Shown in pieces: positions 36,467-49,273 of a stretch of 64,000 nucleotides of DNA (its first letter is position 1; each line of letters begins with the position of its first letter). The notes under the pieces were generated by a model. That model was not told where the DNA came from, ran no database searches, and was given only the letters and a program-made list of their open reading frames with translations. A program made the translations under genes and the position numbers. The stretch covers positions 310,001 through 374,000 of the forward strand of contig MU405212.1 of NCBI GenBank assembly GCA_022836615.1, written 5' to 3'. The DNA is from Annulohypoxylon bovei var. microspora. Its lineage: Eukaryota; Ascomycota; Sordariomycetes; Xylariales; Hypoxylaceae.

Positions 36467-37613
36467 ATGAATCCTGAGTAGTATGTTTCCCCCCCTACAC
36501 CCTTTCACCGTGTCGCCTAGCGACGACAACCTCGAAGATAGTGCTAACAACACGACTCTAGTGTCTACCCCTCTCCTGACTCACTTTCCTAGCAACCACC
36601 AGTCATCCTTTAAAATGCATTACCACGAATCCCCATCAATAATTCCTTGACCATATTCGGAACAACCCAAATATTTCAACATCGATCATTATGGCTTACT
36701 ACCACGATCCTCGTGTTCCTGGTCTTCTACCTGCAAACCAAGCCAAACTTGATCAGGTCATGCATGCTCCCGCACCCAGACTAACTCGCCGCCCTCGCAG
36801 ATACGATTATCTCTTCAAGCTCCTCCTCATCGGTGATTCCGGTGTTGGAAAGTCTTGTCTTCTGTTGCGATTCGCCGACGATACCTACACTGAATCGTAC
36901 ATCTCGACCATCGGTGTTGACTTCGTATGTCAAGATCCCTCCCAAAATGACATCATTGTCTTAGTGCTGACTATGCATAGAAAATCCGGACTATCGAGCT
37001 TGATGGCAAGACCGTGAAGCTACAGATTGTAAGAACAAGAGCCTCAGCCTTATGATTCTTTATGTATTTGCTTACCGGGATATAGTGGGATACCGCTGGC
37101 CAAGAAAGATTCCGAACCATCACTTCGTCCTACTACCGAGGCGCCCACGGTATCTGCGTCGTCTACGATGTCACCGACATGGACAGCTTCAACAACGTCA
37201 AGCAGTGGCTGCAGGAGATCGACCGATATGCTACCGAGGGTGTTAACAAGCTGCTCGTAGGTAACAAGAGCGATATGTCGGACAAGAAGGTTGTCGAGTA
37301 CACCGTTGCCAAGGTACGGAGCCCTGCCTCACAATAATCCCATAGCCCTGTCATGTGGTCATCTCTTGGACTGAGTAATCAACCTATGCATTACTCTCGC
37401 TAACTAAGCCTGTAGGAATTCGCTGACAGCCTCGGCATTCCGTTCCTGGAGACCTCGGCCAAGAACGCTTCCAACGTCGAGCAAGCTTTCTTGACCATGG
37501 CCCGACAGATCAAGGAGAGAATGGGATCGCAGGCCACCACAAACACCAAGCCCGGTGTTCAAGTCGGACCTGGACACAGCGTGTCCAACTCGTCCAGCGG
37601 CGGCTGCTGCTAA
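36467..37613 (+). CDS. ypt1: Rab GTPase Ypt1 (Rab1)
   Basis: Small GTPase that controls ER-to-Golgi transport and autophagy at the Golgi and pre-autophagosomal site. Five exons: 36467-36477, 36801-36924, 36981-37028, 37086-37313 and 37416-37613; 202 aa. The first exon is only 11 nt (ATGAATCCTGA) and splices after a 323-bp intron to give the canonical [18 protein letters not shown]. The phosphate-binding loop GDSGVGKS, switch I with [20 protein letters not shown], the guanine-specificity motifs NKSD and ETSAK, the Rab1-type loop [11 protein letters not shown], and the double-cysteine prenylation end GGCC are all present. Length matches Rab1. An in-frame ATG inside intron 1 (36691) could give a different N-terminus; see findings. 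Confidence 0.97.
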
Positions 37614-38785
37614 AGCGGCAAATTATGATACCCTCGTACAATCAGCAATCCTCACATGCATTTTTGATTTCCGATTTCCTGGGACGGACTGGCAATAAAG
37701 GCATGATGCATATGGTCAGGATGGCAAAGGAGGTGGGATATGTTAACTTTTCGCTTTTGATTGCGGATAGATGAATGTTCACTTCACTTGGATCCTAACC
37801 TACTCGCCGAAGTTGTCCACCGAATATTTCGTTCCGCGGGGGAAACTCCTACCAATTCTAGCATGTGTGTGAGAGAGAAAGAGAGCGGGTTCATCTAATG
37901 GTTCGAGGAGGGCGGGCTTAGCAGCAGCAAGCAGGCTTCTTCTCATCAAATTACGTACTAATGCGACATTTCTCTCATGACTACTCGGGCGAGACCTGTT
38001 TGTACTAGAATCTCTGTGCGGTTGCTTCTTTAGAAACCTATGGCATTTTTCCTGCGGATGGAGAATGAAAGAAATGAATTTTACGTTTGTGTGTATTTTC
38101 CATGACCAACGAGGAGGGGATCGAGAGAATGATGGATAGTAGAGAGCTGTTTCGACGTATCATCACGACCGTGGTCATTTGCTCTCGTTTTCCTTTTTTA
38201 ACGGTGTAACGCGTTCTTTGATTTACAAATAAGGGGGTACTTAATCATACAGACTTGTGCACAGAAACTACCTAGGGTATCTATCAGTGATTTAATATTC
38301 GTGCGGCTTGACGTAGTGAGGTTTGATCGCTTGGTGCTTGTAGATCTTGTAAGCAGCCCTGAAGCAAACCCTCGCTAAGTATAGGTAGGCATTCATGCCT
38401 TAACCGTGACATCATTATATGCAGCCTCCCCGACGTTGTCAATAGCCTGAGGTATCTACCCTATTAGGTAGCAGGCTCTGTTTACGTCATCTTTCATCTT
38501 AGAAGGAATATAGCATTGCTTTGTTGTGCCATTTGTTGCTTCGCCCTAAGGACGACTGGGTAAGAGAACGAGACAGGTTCCTCTGTGAGTTAATTATATC
38601 ACTCCTCGTCTTAACTATACCAAATTTAAGATAACTGTATATTCTGATATTCTAACGCTAAATGCTCTCATAAATCATAGACAATCTATCCTGATAGATA
38701 TAATTCTCATCTCGTAGGGTATCATAAATCAAAACTACTCCTCGAATACTCCAGTATAGATAGGATGCTAGGCTAGGCTTTGAGT
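37614..38785. other. Convergent 3' intergenic region (1.2 kb)
   Basis: It lies between the stop codons of ypt1 and the MFS transporter and should contain both 3' UTRs. AT-rich, with only short open frames. A small hairpin-like GGCATTCATGCC occurs near 38388. No gene is seen. Confidence 0.5.
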
Positions 38786-41023
38786 CTAGTCGAAGCGATC
38801 TCGATACGTAAGAGGCTCTTGACTCGCCCTCTCTGCCATTTCTAGGGTTACATTCTCTTCCGGCTGGCCTTTCCCTTTTATCAGGGCGAGCAGATAACTT
38901 CCGTGGGTTAGTTGGTGGCCGGAGTCTCCGGGGTTGTCTTCCTTGGCGATCGTTACGTTGCCAAGGCATAGTGAGGCAAGTACGCACTATTTAATAAGTT
39001 AGTGTTATGAGCTAACGAAGGGCTAAGTTGGGGTAGAACTTACGAGGACCATAAAAGGAGTCAACGATACGAATGCCCAAGTAATACCGTTCTGTCCAAC
39101 AGTCAGTCAATCTAAGTCGTAGGTGTTTGTGCGGGTAATCACAATGAGAACTTACCTTGACACCGGTAACTATCTGAAGTTTGACCTCGTCCGGAAGGGT
39201 CTTTAGGGCATCGTAATTTTTAGAGATAGGGGAATCGCGCGTAAGCCCCGAGGTGTTGTTGAAGACGGTAGACATGATTGTGAGAGCCAAAGTGCCGCCG
39301 AACGTCGTGGCTACGCCCATGATAGAAATCACGGTCGCGATGTGGTCGGGAAAGAACCCGACAGCATGCAGACTGCCGGGCATAAATCGCAAACCCGTGC
39401 CCGCGCCGGTAAGCGCCATCATCCCGTATATGGCAGCCGTGTTTTCGAAGTATAGGGCCCATGCCATCATGCCGACACCGACAGCTTCGATTACGGATCC
39501 GAGGAGCAGGGGCAAAAACGTCTGGCGGGGCCAAATATTGCAGAAGATCATCGAGAGGTATACGCCGACTATAAACATTAGCTATACTGTGAACAATAGG
39601 TTCTGCTTGGACTAACCTCCAAGTCCAGGGGTATAGAACAGTAATTGAACACCCGCCTTGTCGGAAAGGAACCCCTTAAAGCGATGTTAGAGGCCAGATG
39701 CCATGAAGCGAACTTGCCCAGAGGGTCACATACCTTGACTATCGCGAAGTAGATGTCGACGAAGTAGATGACGCCGTACATAGCCATCCCCGTGGCAAAG
39801 TTGATGTAGCACAGGAGGCTCACGTTACGATCCTTCACTACGTTCCACGGCAACATCGGCCGCTGGAAAGACAGCTTGTGGGACAACACACCAACCGACA
39901 TCGAGTATTCATAGTACAGCCAAGCACACGCCAGCAAGACACCGATGATCAGAGGAACGAGCACGGCCGGGTTGTCCCAATCGTACGTCGCGCCGGCCCA
40001 GGTCAAAGCCAGGATGATCAACCCAAAGCCAAATAGGAACAGGAGCTGCCCGCCGATATCGATAGTCGCGATACGCCTAGCGAACTTCTCGCGCCGCCTA
40101 GCTTCGGACTCGTTGAGCTCGGGGATGGGCTGGGGGCCCAGCAGGTCGTTGCGCAGGAAGAAGAAGACAACGAGGACGCCGAGAAAGGCGATGGGCAGGT
40201 TAATCCCAAAACACCAGCGCCAGTTGGCGGCGGTCAGGTAGCCGCCGATGACGGGGCCGATGCCGTAGCAGATGCCGCCGGTGAAGGCGAACAGCGTCCA
40301 GTTCTTGGCGTTCTCCTTGAGCGAGACCTTGTCGGCCATGATGGCGCGGATGATGGTGTTCAGGCCGGCGCAGGCGACGCCCTGCAGGGCGCGGCCGAGC
40401 AGGAAGGCGCCGAAGGCGGTCGTCGGCACGGCCGTGCAGATTGCGCTGCCGACCAGCATCGTGAAGGAGCACATCTGCAGCGCCCAGTGTCGCCCGAATA
40501 TGTCGGCCATCTGCGCCCAGAACGGGATGAAGGCCGCGGAGGTTAGGTTGAAGGCGGAGATGATCCAGTTTAGTTGGGCGATTTCGCCTAAGTCTTTGTT
40601 AGTATATATACTTACCTGTAAGTAGTAGGTGTGAATTAGGGGTATGGGGGTATAGAAATACATACCAAAATCGGCAGCAATCCATGGTAAGGCACTGGCA
40701 ATACTATTGTACCAGTTAGTCTCTTAATGATATATCAAAAACATGAGTATCTCATACATCGTAACATCGAGGGCCTGGAGAGCGTAGGGCAGAATCAGAC
40801 AAGCAATGAGTTTCCATCGATACTTGTTAGCTGCCTTTTCCTCGGCTTTGCATTCGGGACAGTTCTTGCTCCTAGGAGGTATCTCGCCAGTCCGGACAGC
40901 CGTAATAGTAGTTATGACATGCATCTGAGCCGCTTCTTGACGTTCTTGTCGTAATTTGGCTCTTTCGTGTATACATAGTGTCGTTGTTTTGGAGGCCCTC
41001 TTAGCTGCTATATCGATTAACAT
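38786..41023 (-). CDS. MFS transporter, DHA2-type (14-TM drug/metabolite:H+ antiporter)
   Basis: Plasma-membrane or vacuolar exporter driven by the proton gradient. Seven exons: 41023-40758, 40703-40666, 40587-39734, 39674-39617, 39568-39156, 39091-39044 and 38986-38786; all phases agree; 625 aa. After a cytosolic N-terminus of about 68 aa with NCPECKAEEKA come TM1 with the DHA motif LDVTIIASALPWIA, motif A-like MADIFGRHWAL after TM2, motif C GGICYGIGPVIGGYL in TM5, and RWCFGINLPIAFLG. Further paired hydrophobic segments follow, including LLFYTPGLG and GAGTGLRFMPGS, for about 14 TM segments in total. The C-terminal 65 residues are hydrophilic. The substrate is unknown: the family includes toxin, azole and siderophore exporters. 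No biosynthetic genes adjoin it. Confidence 0.92.
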
Positions 41024-44000
41024 GATGATTAACTATCACTATACAAGGACACGGATATGTATAGTATAATCCGCAGTGTATACTCTAACAAAGTGGTTTC
41101 GATTACCTAGAAAGTATCTATCATATCAAGAAGGGTAATATAATTAAGTGACCGCATTGCCATATATGTATATTCACACCGCAGCTATGAATTCCAAGTC
41201 CACGCCGGCTTGGCCCCCCCGGGGAAACGTGCTGTGCATTGTGGGTATAATGCATTGATGGACGCCATTCCCGCTTGTTTGAAACCAATGCGATAGCTTG
41301 GGAGGCTGAAGCCATCTAGTGCGGTTGAGTAATCGAGTGATGCCAATGGCTAGATTATCAGAATAGAAGTCCTACGTTGATCTCTGGTTGATAATACTAC
41401 CTTATGCCTCCTTGGCAGGTGTAAGTGCCCAAAGATGAAGTATAAGCGAGTGCGAGGAAGAGAACGATTCGTTTGAAACAAGGAGAACTCCAGAAGCTCG
41501 AGCCTCACCTTAAATCCTAAACAGCCAGTGAAAGCACTAGCGACAACTATAATACCCGCTTTATAGAGATAATGGCGAGCGTGGCTGATGTAATGGCAAA
41601 CCTGATAGGCTTATCCAGCACCCAAGTACCGGACACAGCCCCTTCCCCCAAGCTAGCTGGCTAGTAACGTGCACTAAGATTCATAGGGCTGTTTCGATTT
41701 GACTCAACTCTCGCATTCGCTTCTATCTCCTCTCAAACTTGAAGCTTCAAGGAGGGAATATGTCAGTCATGCTATAACTGCAGTCATCAAGACACAGATA
41801 GCTGAATGGACTCGACTGAACATACGTATCTCGGCCCTATTTATGAGTTGGCTGCCTCACTTGGACAAGTTGTCGCTGCTGAACACTCGCTCAAGCCATC
41901 GATTATCTTCATGCGGTACCATAGGAAGGATTCTCAACTTACGATTCTCGTTTTCAATGCATCTTCGAAGTAGCCCTTTGAAGACTGTTGAAGATGTTTC
42001 AAATAGAAAATCAACCGCGGCAACAAATATTTTACCTCGGCTTCTCATACAATATGGGAGTTAAAGACTTAAAGTCCGATGTCAAGACTCAAGCAGTGCT
42101 CCCGGACACGGGATCATCTTAGCGATGATTCAAGGTTCTATCAAGTGATACAAATCTCAAGCCACCACCTTATCTCTACCAGTCCAGCCAGTCTGGAGTT
42201 TTTCCATCTCGATCAAGACTTCAATGGAATCCTGAGCCGGATTAACCTAACTTCCGTCTTATGTCGAGTTCGTTTAGTGTGAACCTCGAACTACCAACCA
42301 GCGATCAGTCAACATACGTACCTTACTAATAGACTAAGACGCCCACGAGATAACTAGCCGCACGCACAGCACCGAAACAATGGAACGGTTTTCGAGGTCC
42401 CACATAGATCTTCGCTACCCCGCGATTATAATTATATCATTCGACAGCCCTGAAGCTCTTTTCGGATGTTGGAACGGCTAAGTCTTTCATCCGTTAGTGA
42501 CTATCGCGTCACTTAACTTAGCCTCTCATCTATCTATCGACGAGAGCATAGGACGACGTTCTTTATTTAGGAACCGGACACTATCGCTAGATGCGGGGAT
42601 CCGTGGTCCGCTTGTCCGGAGATTTCAGCGACCTAGATTTCCAGTGGCAACGGATTGCTCTTCGTCTTGAAGGAGCACTCGCCCGACCGAAAGCAAAGGA
42701 CGGTTAAGCACTCGGATCGAGGCGCAACTAAAGATATTTCAATTTGTAGGCTTCTTGCCCTCGGGTATATGATGTGGTCTTCCATTTCACTCTGAGCTCA
42801 TGTTCAAAGTCAGTCTGTCAACATTTCCGAACATTCCGTTATCAAGACCAGTTTCACGTGTCTTTTTCTTAGCCAGCGGCACAGATTTACATCGTCATTT
42901 ATTTGTTCTCGAAATAAACCAATAATACACAGAGCTTTACAGTAGGGTCTATTAGCTCCATTGGATCCATTGGATTCATTCTCGAACATCTGCAAGTCTA
43001 AAACGAAAACAGGTTGTTACTTTAAGGATTCCGGGGTCACAGCAAACCGCAGCGCAATCCACAGCGCAATCCACATCAAACTCCACCTTTCTTTTTTGGG
43101 GAATCCCAGATACAGGACTGCATCATCAGCTGAGGTCACATTGGTCACGTTCCTCAAGCTCTATGTCCGTAGTATATTATATCAATATACACCTCGCATC
43201 ATAAACGAGGCTCTCTCTGTCGCTTACCCGATAGACGAACTGGATCCCCATCCTAAGCCTTCGAATTGCAATCAACGACGAGAACTGCCTGATTTTTCCC
43301 GAACGAGAAATCCATCAATCTCTTTCGGATTGCGGTATGCCTGTACTGCCTGTACTTTCTTTAAGTGGATTGTTGTAGTGCCACCGCGATTCCGATCCCA
43401 CGAGAACTACGAGACGCCTTTCCCCCGACTGCCCAACCAGGGTACATCCACTTGTCCGAAATCTACCCCACGACCTAGACTTGTCGCCTGAGCTTCATCA
43501 CTCAAAACTCGCGACCAAGCCTTAACCCCGTGGGGTTGGTAACAGTTAGTCGTCATTGCGACAAGCTAAGTAACCTTGGTGGGTTCTCGAATCATGTACT
43601 TTTCTTTATCGTGTTCCATGTCATGATGTCTGACCTCATCCCCTGCCTGTTCCCTGTCAAGCCTTTTGCGCTATCACTGCTACCCTTCGATGTAATCAGT
43701 CGTGACTCTCTGGTAGACATAAGTACTAATACAAAATCTATAGAAAGCATCCTGTGACAGGTTACAATTTTTTCTGCTGTTCAAACCATTTGATTAATCG
43801 GAAACTTGCGACATAATATCACACTGTGGTCGCTGACAGAACTCGTACGGGTTGGCCGTTGGCCGAGACATCTGCTGCCCTAGTTGGAGGTATGTGAGAT
43901 TCCGTTTCGTCTCTAGTACCTTTACCCAATTCTCTCGGCAGATCACCATATTTCTACATTTAGATTATATATCGTCGGTCCTGCGGATGAGCATCTAGTT

Positions 44001-44410
44001 CACTTCACCACGCCATAGCCAATCACGTTGCTTTCCTGTGACATTATGCAAAGGGTGGTACCCCAATCTGGAAGTACCCTACTTCCATGTGATAGTCTAT
44101 GCACTTGGGTCGACATGGCAGGTCTCCGATTCGGATCCACATACTCGTGTATTGACTTTGAGTAGTCTTCTCATGCTTGGCTTCCGGGAAGACTTATATC
44201 TTCCATTTATCTTCTACATCCTTCTCTACCTAGGTAGTTTCTCTACTATACTATTCCATTCCCGTTTATACGATGGTATAACTCAAGTGTGATGCCACCC
44301 TACTGTCTCCAAGATTGTCACTACTTCTACCGCACAGCTTTACGCGGCTTGAGTATTAGCACTTGCGTCTCACCATTATACATTTAATACACCAGAAGTA
44401 AACTAATAAG
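41024..44410. other. Gene-poor region (3.4 kb) between divergent genes
   Basis: It separates the starts of the MFS gene and the carnitine acetyltransferase gene. The longest open frame (42961-43491, TTG start, 176 codons) has no ATG start, no recognised domain and no splice partners, so I leave it uncalled. Several other frames of about 120 codons (for example 41699-42064) are also unrecognised. Relics of old genes or transposons are possible but not demonstrated. Confidence 0.45.
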
Positions 44411-47103
44411 ATGCCTACCCAAGTTCGTATTTTTGCTATGCCGAAGTCTCTTGGCGAGACTCTCAGTGCTAGCACTTCATCAGCACCCGGATCTCTTTCT
44501 ACCCAAGAATACAAGACAGAAAGGCCGGCAAGCCCTGAGCTCAAAAGTCGGCTCCCTATAATGGAGACGATACCCGAAAGGCCTAAGGCGAACGGGATCA
44601 CGTTTGCTAGCCAGGATAGTTTACCTAAACTACCTATACCGGAGCTAGAACATACGTGTAAGAAGTATCTGACAGCCTTGAAGCCATTGCAAGGGCCCAG
44701 GGAGCATTCCGAGACGAAGCTTGCTATTCAGGATTTCCTGAAGAAGGATGGGCCTGATCTTCAAAAGAGGTTACAGGAATATGCTGCCGGAAAGACAAGC
44801 TATATAGAGCAATTTTGTATGTTTCACTCCTTTGTATGATTAATGCGTTTGCTTACCTGCGCATAGGGTACGACTCGTATCTAAATTTCGATAATCCTGT
44901 CGTCTTAAACTTGAATCCCTTCTTTCTATTAGAAGATGACCCTACTCCAGCAAGAAATAACCAGGTTACTCGTGCAGCGTCTCTTGTTGCATCAGCACTA
45001 GAATTCGTGCGTGCAGTGCGCCGAGAAGAATTGCCTCCTGACGCGGTTAAGGGCGTACCTTTAGATATGTATCAATACTCTCGTCTCTTTGGCACTGCCC
45101 GGGTACCGACGGAGAATGGTTGTCAAATCGAACAGGATCCCGAGTCCAAACATATTGTCGTGCTATGCCATGGTCAATTCTACTGGTTTGACGTCCTCGA
45201 TGATAACTCCGATCTTATCATGAGTGAAAAGGATATCTCAATAAACCTTCAAACTATAATAGACGATGCGGCGCAAACACCGATCCAAGAAGCCGCTAAA
45301 GGTGCCTTCGGAATTCTTAGCACGGAGAACCGAAAGATTTGGTCGGGCCTCAGAGATGTCCTTACTAAGGAAGAGGGATCAAATAACGCAGATTGCCTCG
45401 GGATTGTTGACTCGGCTTTATTCATGCTGTGCCTCGACTACACAGAACCGGCTACGTCGGCTGCATTGTGTCAAAATATGCTTTGTGGTACGAATGATGT
45501 AGTGAAGGGGGTACAAATTGGCACTTGCATAAATCGATGGTACGACAAACTCCAAATCATTGTCTGCAAAAACGGAAGTGCGGGTATCAATTTCGAGCAT
45601 ACTGGTGTGGATGGTCACACTGTGCTCCGATTCGCTAGTGATCTTTATACGGACACCATATTACGCTTCGCGAGAACCATTAACGGCCAAGCTCCTAGTC
45701 TGTGGAAGACAGCGAGCCCGGACCCGTCGAAACGTGATCCCGAGAGCTTCGGGGACGTCACCACGACTCCCCATAAGTTGGAGTGGGATATCTCGCCTGA
45801 GCTCAACATCGCCATACGGTTTGCCGAAACTAGACTTGCAGATCTTATCAGCCAGAACGAGTTCGAATGTTTAGACTTCAGCGGCTACGGCAAGAACTAC
45901 ATCACTTCCGCTGGGTTTTCGCCGGACGCGTTTGTGCAGATGGCTTTCCAGGCAGCGTATTACGGATTGTACGGGCGGGTTGAATGTACTTACGAACCAG
46001 CCATGACGAAGGCTTTCCTCCACGGAAGAACCGAGGCTATTCGGACGGTATCAGAGGAATCGGTGAATTTTGTCCAGACGTTCTGGGCGGATAACCCGGC
46101 GGAGGCAAAGGCAGATGCTCTCCGCAAGGCGTGCCAGTCACACGTCAATTCCACCAAGGAGTGTTCCAAAGGACGAGGTTGTGATCGACACCTGTATGCC
46201 CTGTTCTGCGTGTGGCAGAGGTATCTAGATGACGAGAATAGCCGCGCACCGAGTAGCACGGGATATTCGAGCCCGGTCGAGAACAGCTCAAACGGGTATG
46301 GCTCGGACCAAGGCTCCGTCGTCGGCAGCCCCGGCGGGGAATCAGTGCTCTCCTCAAACGAGGAGGTGCGCACGCGCCAGCGCGGCGACAGCACGAACTC
46401 GCGATGCCACGACAACCAAGTCCCGGCCATCTTCGCGGACAACGGGTGGGACAAGCTGAACAACACGATCCTATCCACATCCAACTGCGGAAACCCCTCC
46501 CTCCGCCAATTCGGGTTCGGACCTACCTGCGGCGGCGGGTTCGGAATCGGATACATCATTAAGGACGAGGGCATCAACATCTGCGTCTCCAGCAAGCACA
46601 GGCAGACGAAGCGGTTCGTGGACACAATCGAGGGCTACCTCCTAGAGATCCGGAGGATCTTGCGCATCACGAACCGGAAGAGCACGAGCTCGAAGCAGAC
46701 GCGCGCGAGGGAGATCGACCCGGAGCGCCCGAGGCAGAGCCACCATAGGCTGAAGACGAGGGGACGCATGATCACGGGTACGGAGAACTTGAGGGCGCTG
46801 GCGGCGCGGTCGAGTACGGGGACGAGGAGCCCGACGGAGGAGAGTTTGATGATGAGCGAGGATGACGAACTAGGTGGTTGTAAGTTCTTTCCCCCCTTCC
46901 TATTCATTTTATTCCGCAGTGTCCCTTTTTAGATAATGCTAACGGTAGCTATAGACGGCTTCTTCGACGCAGGAATGCTGCTCCAGGCCCTAAAAGCGCG
47001 GGGTGAAGCGCTCGACCAGCAGGAGACCAAGGCCTCGGAGAGGGCGGCGGCGAACGCGCGGAGGAGGGAGATCGGGAAGAAGTTGCGGTTGGTTGAGTAT
47101 TGA
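44411..47103 (+). CDS. YAT2: Carnitine O-acetyltransferase, cytosolic Yat2/FacC type
   Basis: Transfers acetyl groups between CoA and carnitine so that acetyl units can cross membranes; needed for growth on acetate and related carbon sources. Three exons, 44411-44816, 44867-46879 and 46955-47103; phases fit; 855 aa. Family blocks are PELEHTCKKYLTALKPL at the N-terminus, WYDSYLNFDNPVVLNLNPFF, the active-site region NFEHTGVDGHTVLRF with catalytic His in EHTGVDG, YEPAMTKAFLHGRTEAIRT for substrate binding, and the late STSNCGNPSLRQFGFGP. A Ser/Gly-rich insert of about 70 residues (about 590-660) and a basic 120-aa C-terminal extension lengthen it relative to the roughly 600-aa mitochondrial/peroxisomal Cat2. 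There is no peroxisomal SKL end and no clear presequence, which supports the cytosolic FacC/Yat2 branch. Confidence 0.92.
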
Positions 47104-47849
47104 CTCTTATGAAGAACTGTGGCGTGATAGATGTGCTTGTACTCGGGAGAAAGGAGATGGGAGAAGATATGGAAAAGGGCGGAGGAAAGGGAATAACGAA
47201 AGTAGTGCGCTCGCTACATTAGCGGTTTGGTATATGTCTTATATGGATAGCGTGGTTTTGTATAGGTGTTCTTATAGTGTACGGTCTATCTAGCTATTGA
47301 ATGCTTATATTTGTTTTCTTGAGCAAACTTGGCTTTAGATGTGCCGACAACTATGTAGATCTTGACGGCTGTCACTTGGATGAAATACACACTTGTGGTT
47401 TGTGTAGGCGTGGCTTCAATGTTGAAGTTAATGACATGGCACTCCGATGTCCTCAGTATACTATTGTATTTATTCTTATATTTCACAGAAAGGGGGTTAC
47501 GATCGATGGTTTTTGAATAGCCACCTATTTAGACATACCTAGTTAGAGATGTTTCTCAGCTAATGCTTAGCATGATTATATGCGGTAGATTATTAGAATT
47601 AAAAGGCGAATTGAAAGATATTACCACGACAAATTATCACACCATACATTAACAACTTCTCACTCGTTCTAGATTTTACTTTATTCTTTCTCGAAATGCC
47701 CATGGCTATATAAAACTCCGCAACGCAATGCCGCACGCTCCCAATTAGTTAACATGAATAGACGGTATATATGAGATTTAAGTACCCGATCCTATTATAT
47801 ATATCCTGCCCTGATCTTCCCCTACCACAGCGATAGCTAGGCACTTAAT
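47104..47849. other. Convergent 3' intergenic region (0.75 kb)
   Basis: It lies between the stops of the carnitine acetyltransferase and the membrane glycoprotein gene. AT-rich, with no recognisable gene. It is expected to hold both 3' UTRs. Confidence 0.5.
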
Positions 47850-49273
47850 CTATGAACCTAACTCATGCAGCTGCCCATGATGATTCGAATTATAATCTCT
47901 CTCTCCGACCACGTTTCCACCAGCCTCGTGTACGGTCGGCGGCACGTTGGGTTGCGGCGACGGCTGCTGCGGCGGGTACCCCGCCACACCCTGGCTTTGT
48001 AGCCAGGTCGAGTTGATCGTTGACGTCGGGCTCGTCGGTTGCATGCTGCCTGGCCGGTTGGTGCTGTCTAGCTGTGACACGGGGCTCGTCGAGCTATTCC
48101 GATCCGGCGCCTCGGCCGGCACCGCAATGAAACCACCGGGTTTGGAAGGGTCGGGATAGTATGCGGTCTGCGGGGGAAAGCCTGGCGGAGAGCCGGGTTG
48201 CGAGGGGTATTGTTGGCTGTAGTGCGGGTTGTAGGGTTGTTGCTGTTGCTGAAAACCGGCAGCGCCTGCGCCGGGCGCGCCGGGCGGACCTTGCTGCATT
48301 GGCGGAGCGGCGGCGGCGGCGGCAGCAGCTGCGGCAGCCTTCTTTTTCTTCTGGCTGTTATGGCGGATGAGGAAGAATATGCCAACTCCGATCAGCGCGA
48401 GACCCGCAACGCCTCCTACGACGCCACCAGCGATGGCGCCGACGTTCACCGAAGACTTGGAGGAAGAGTTACTCAAGTTCGATGACTGCGATGACGAGCT
48501 GTTGTCACTGTCCGACGAGGCCGTGGATGTATCAGAGGATCCAGTAGTTCCAGCAGTTTTAGTGGTGGAAGAGGCGCGCGTCGTGCTCGTTTCCTCGTCT
48601 AGTGAGACGACGACTGGAGTGAAGGACCGCCCGTCGGATTCGCCGCTGTAGGTGGTGTACAGCTGCTGCGGCGTCGAGGCGCTCTCGGTATCGCAGTAGA
48701 AGTCCGAGATGCCGGAAAAGAAGGTCACGGTGCCACAGTAAGGAACCGCGGCGTGCGTGCTAGAGAGATGTGAGTGTTGTGATAACTACCAATACCCAAG
48801 ATATAACTTACCATTTTACTGTGTAGGTATCTTGGACGCAGCCGTCGTCACACGCGCTTGAATATACGAAATCTATATAATCAACGCAGGCGACTCGGAG
48901 ACCACAGTCGTTGCCGTCACAACAAGCGACGGCGCCGACTGATGCTGTTGTGACGAGGGCACAGGTGTAATCCTCGCCGTTGCAGCTGTATACAGCGCCT
49001 GTTATATGTTAGATAGATAGCCCTCCTCAAATCAACGCGATGTTTCATACCAGCTCGCCCCTCGAAGTATCCGCACGTGTTATCCGGTGCTATAAGTACC
49101 GTCTGTCCTTTCTGTCTCCTAGCTAGCTCGTGGACATCCGGGCCAATGGTGATTTCAGGCTTCGAAAAGGTCGGATTCGGTATTAAGCCATTAGTTGGCT
49201 GTGCTGGCTTTCCGTCAAAGGCCAATGCCTGAACGGCGGTGACAAACACCGCGGCGGATAGGAGGCTCGCCAT
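47850..49273 (-). CDS. Single-pass membrane glycoprotein, cell-surface sensor-like
   Basis: Three exons, 49273-49051, 48998-48812 and 48759-47850; 439 aa. A signal peptide (MASLLSAAVFVTAVQALA) leads to an extracellular part of about 140 aa with many cysteines (CNGEDYTC, ACCDGNDCGLRVACVDY, CDDGCVQDTYTVKC). A Ser/Thr-rich stalk of about 70 aa, suited to O-glycosylation, follows, then one TM helix (GAIAGGVVGGVAGLALIGVG). The cytosolic side begins RHNSQKKKK, then a run of about 11 Ala, and continues as a Pro/Gln/Gly-rich tail of about 170 aa. This order matches the general plan of Wsc/Mid2-type wall sensors, but the cysteine domain is not a WSC domain I recognise. Role therefore inferred only from architecture. 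Confidence 0.82.

Noticed and set aside
42961..43491. 176-codon open frame in the gene-poor region before the carnitine acetyltransferase.
   Set aside because: It begins at TTG rather than ATG, its composition is unremarkable, and no domain or splice continuation is recognisable.
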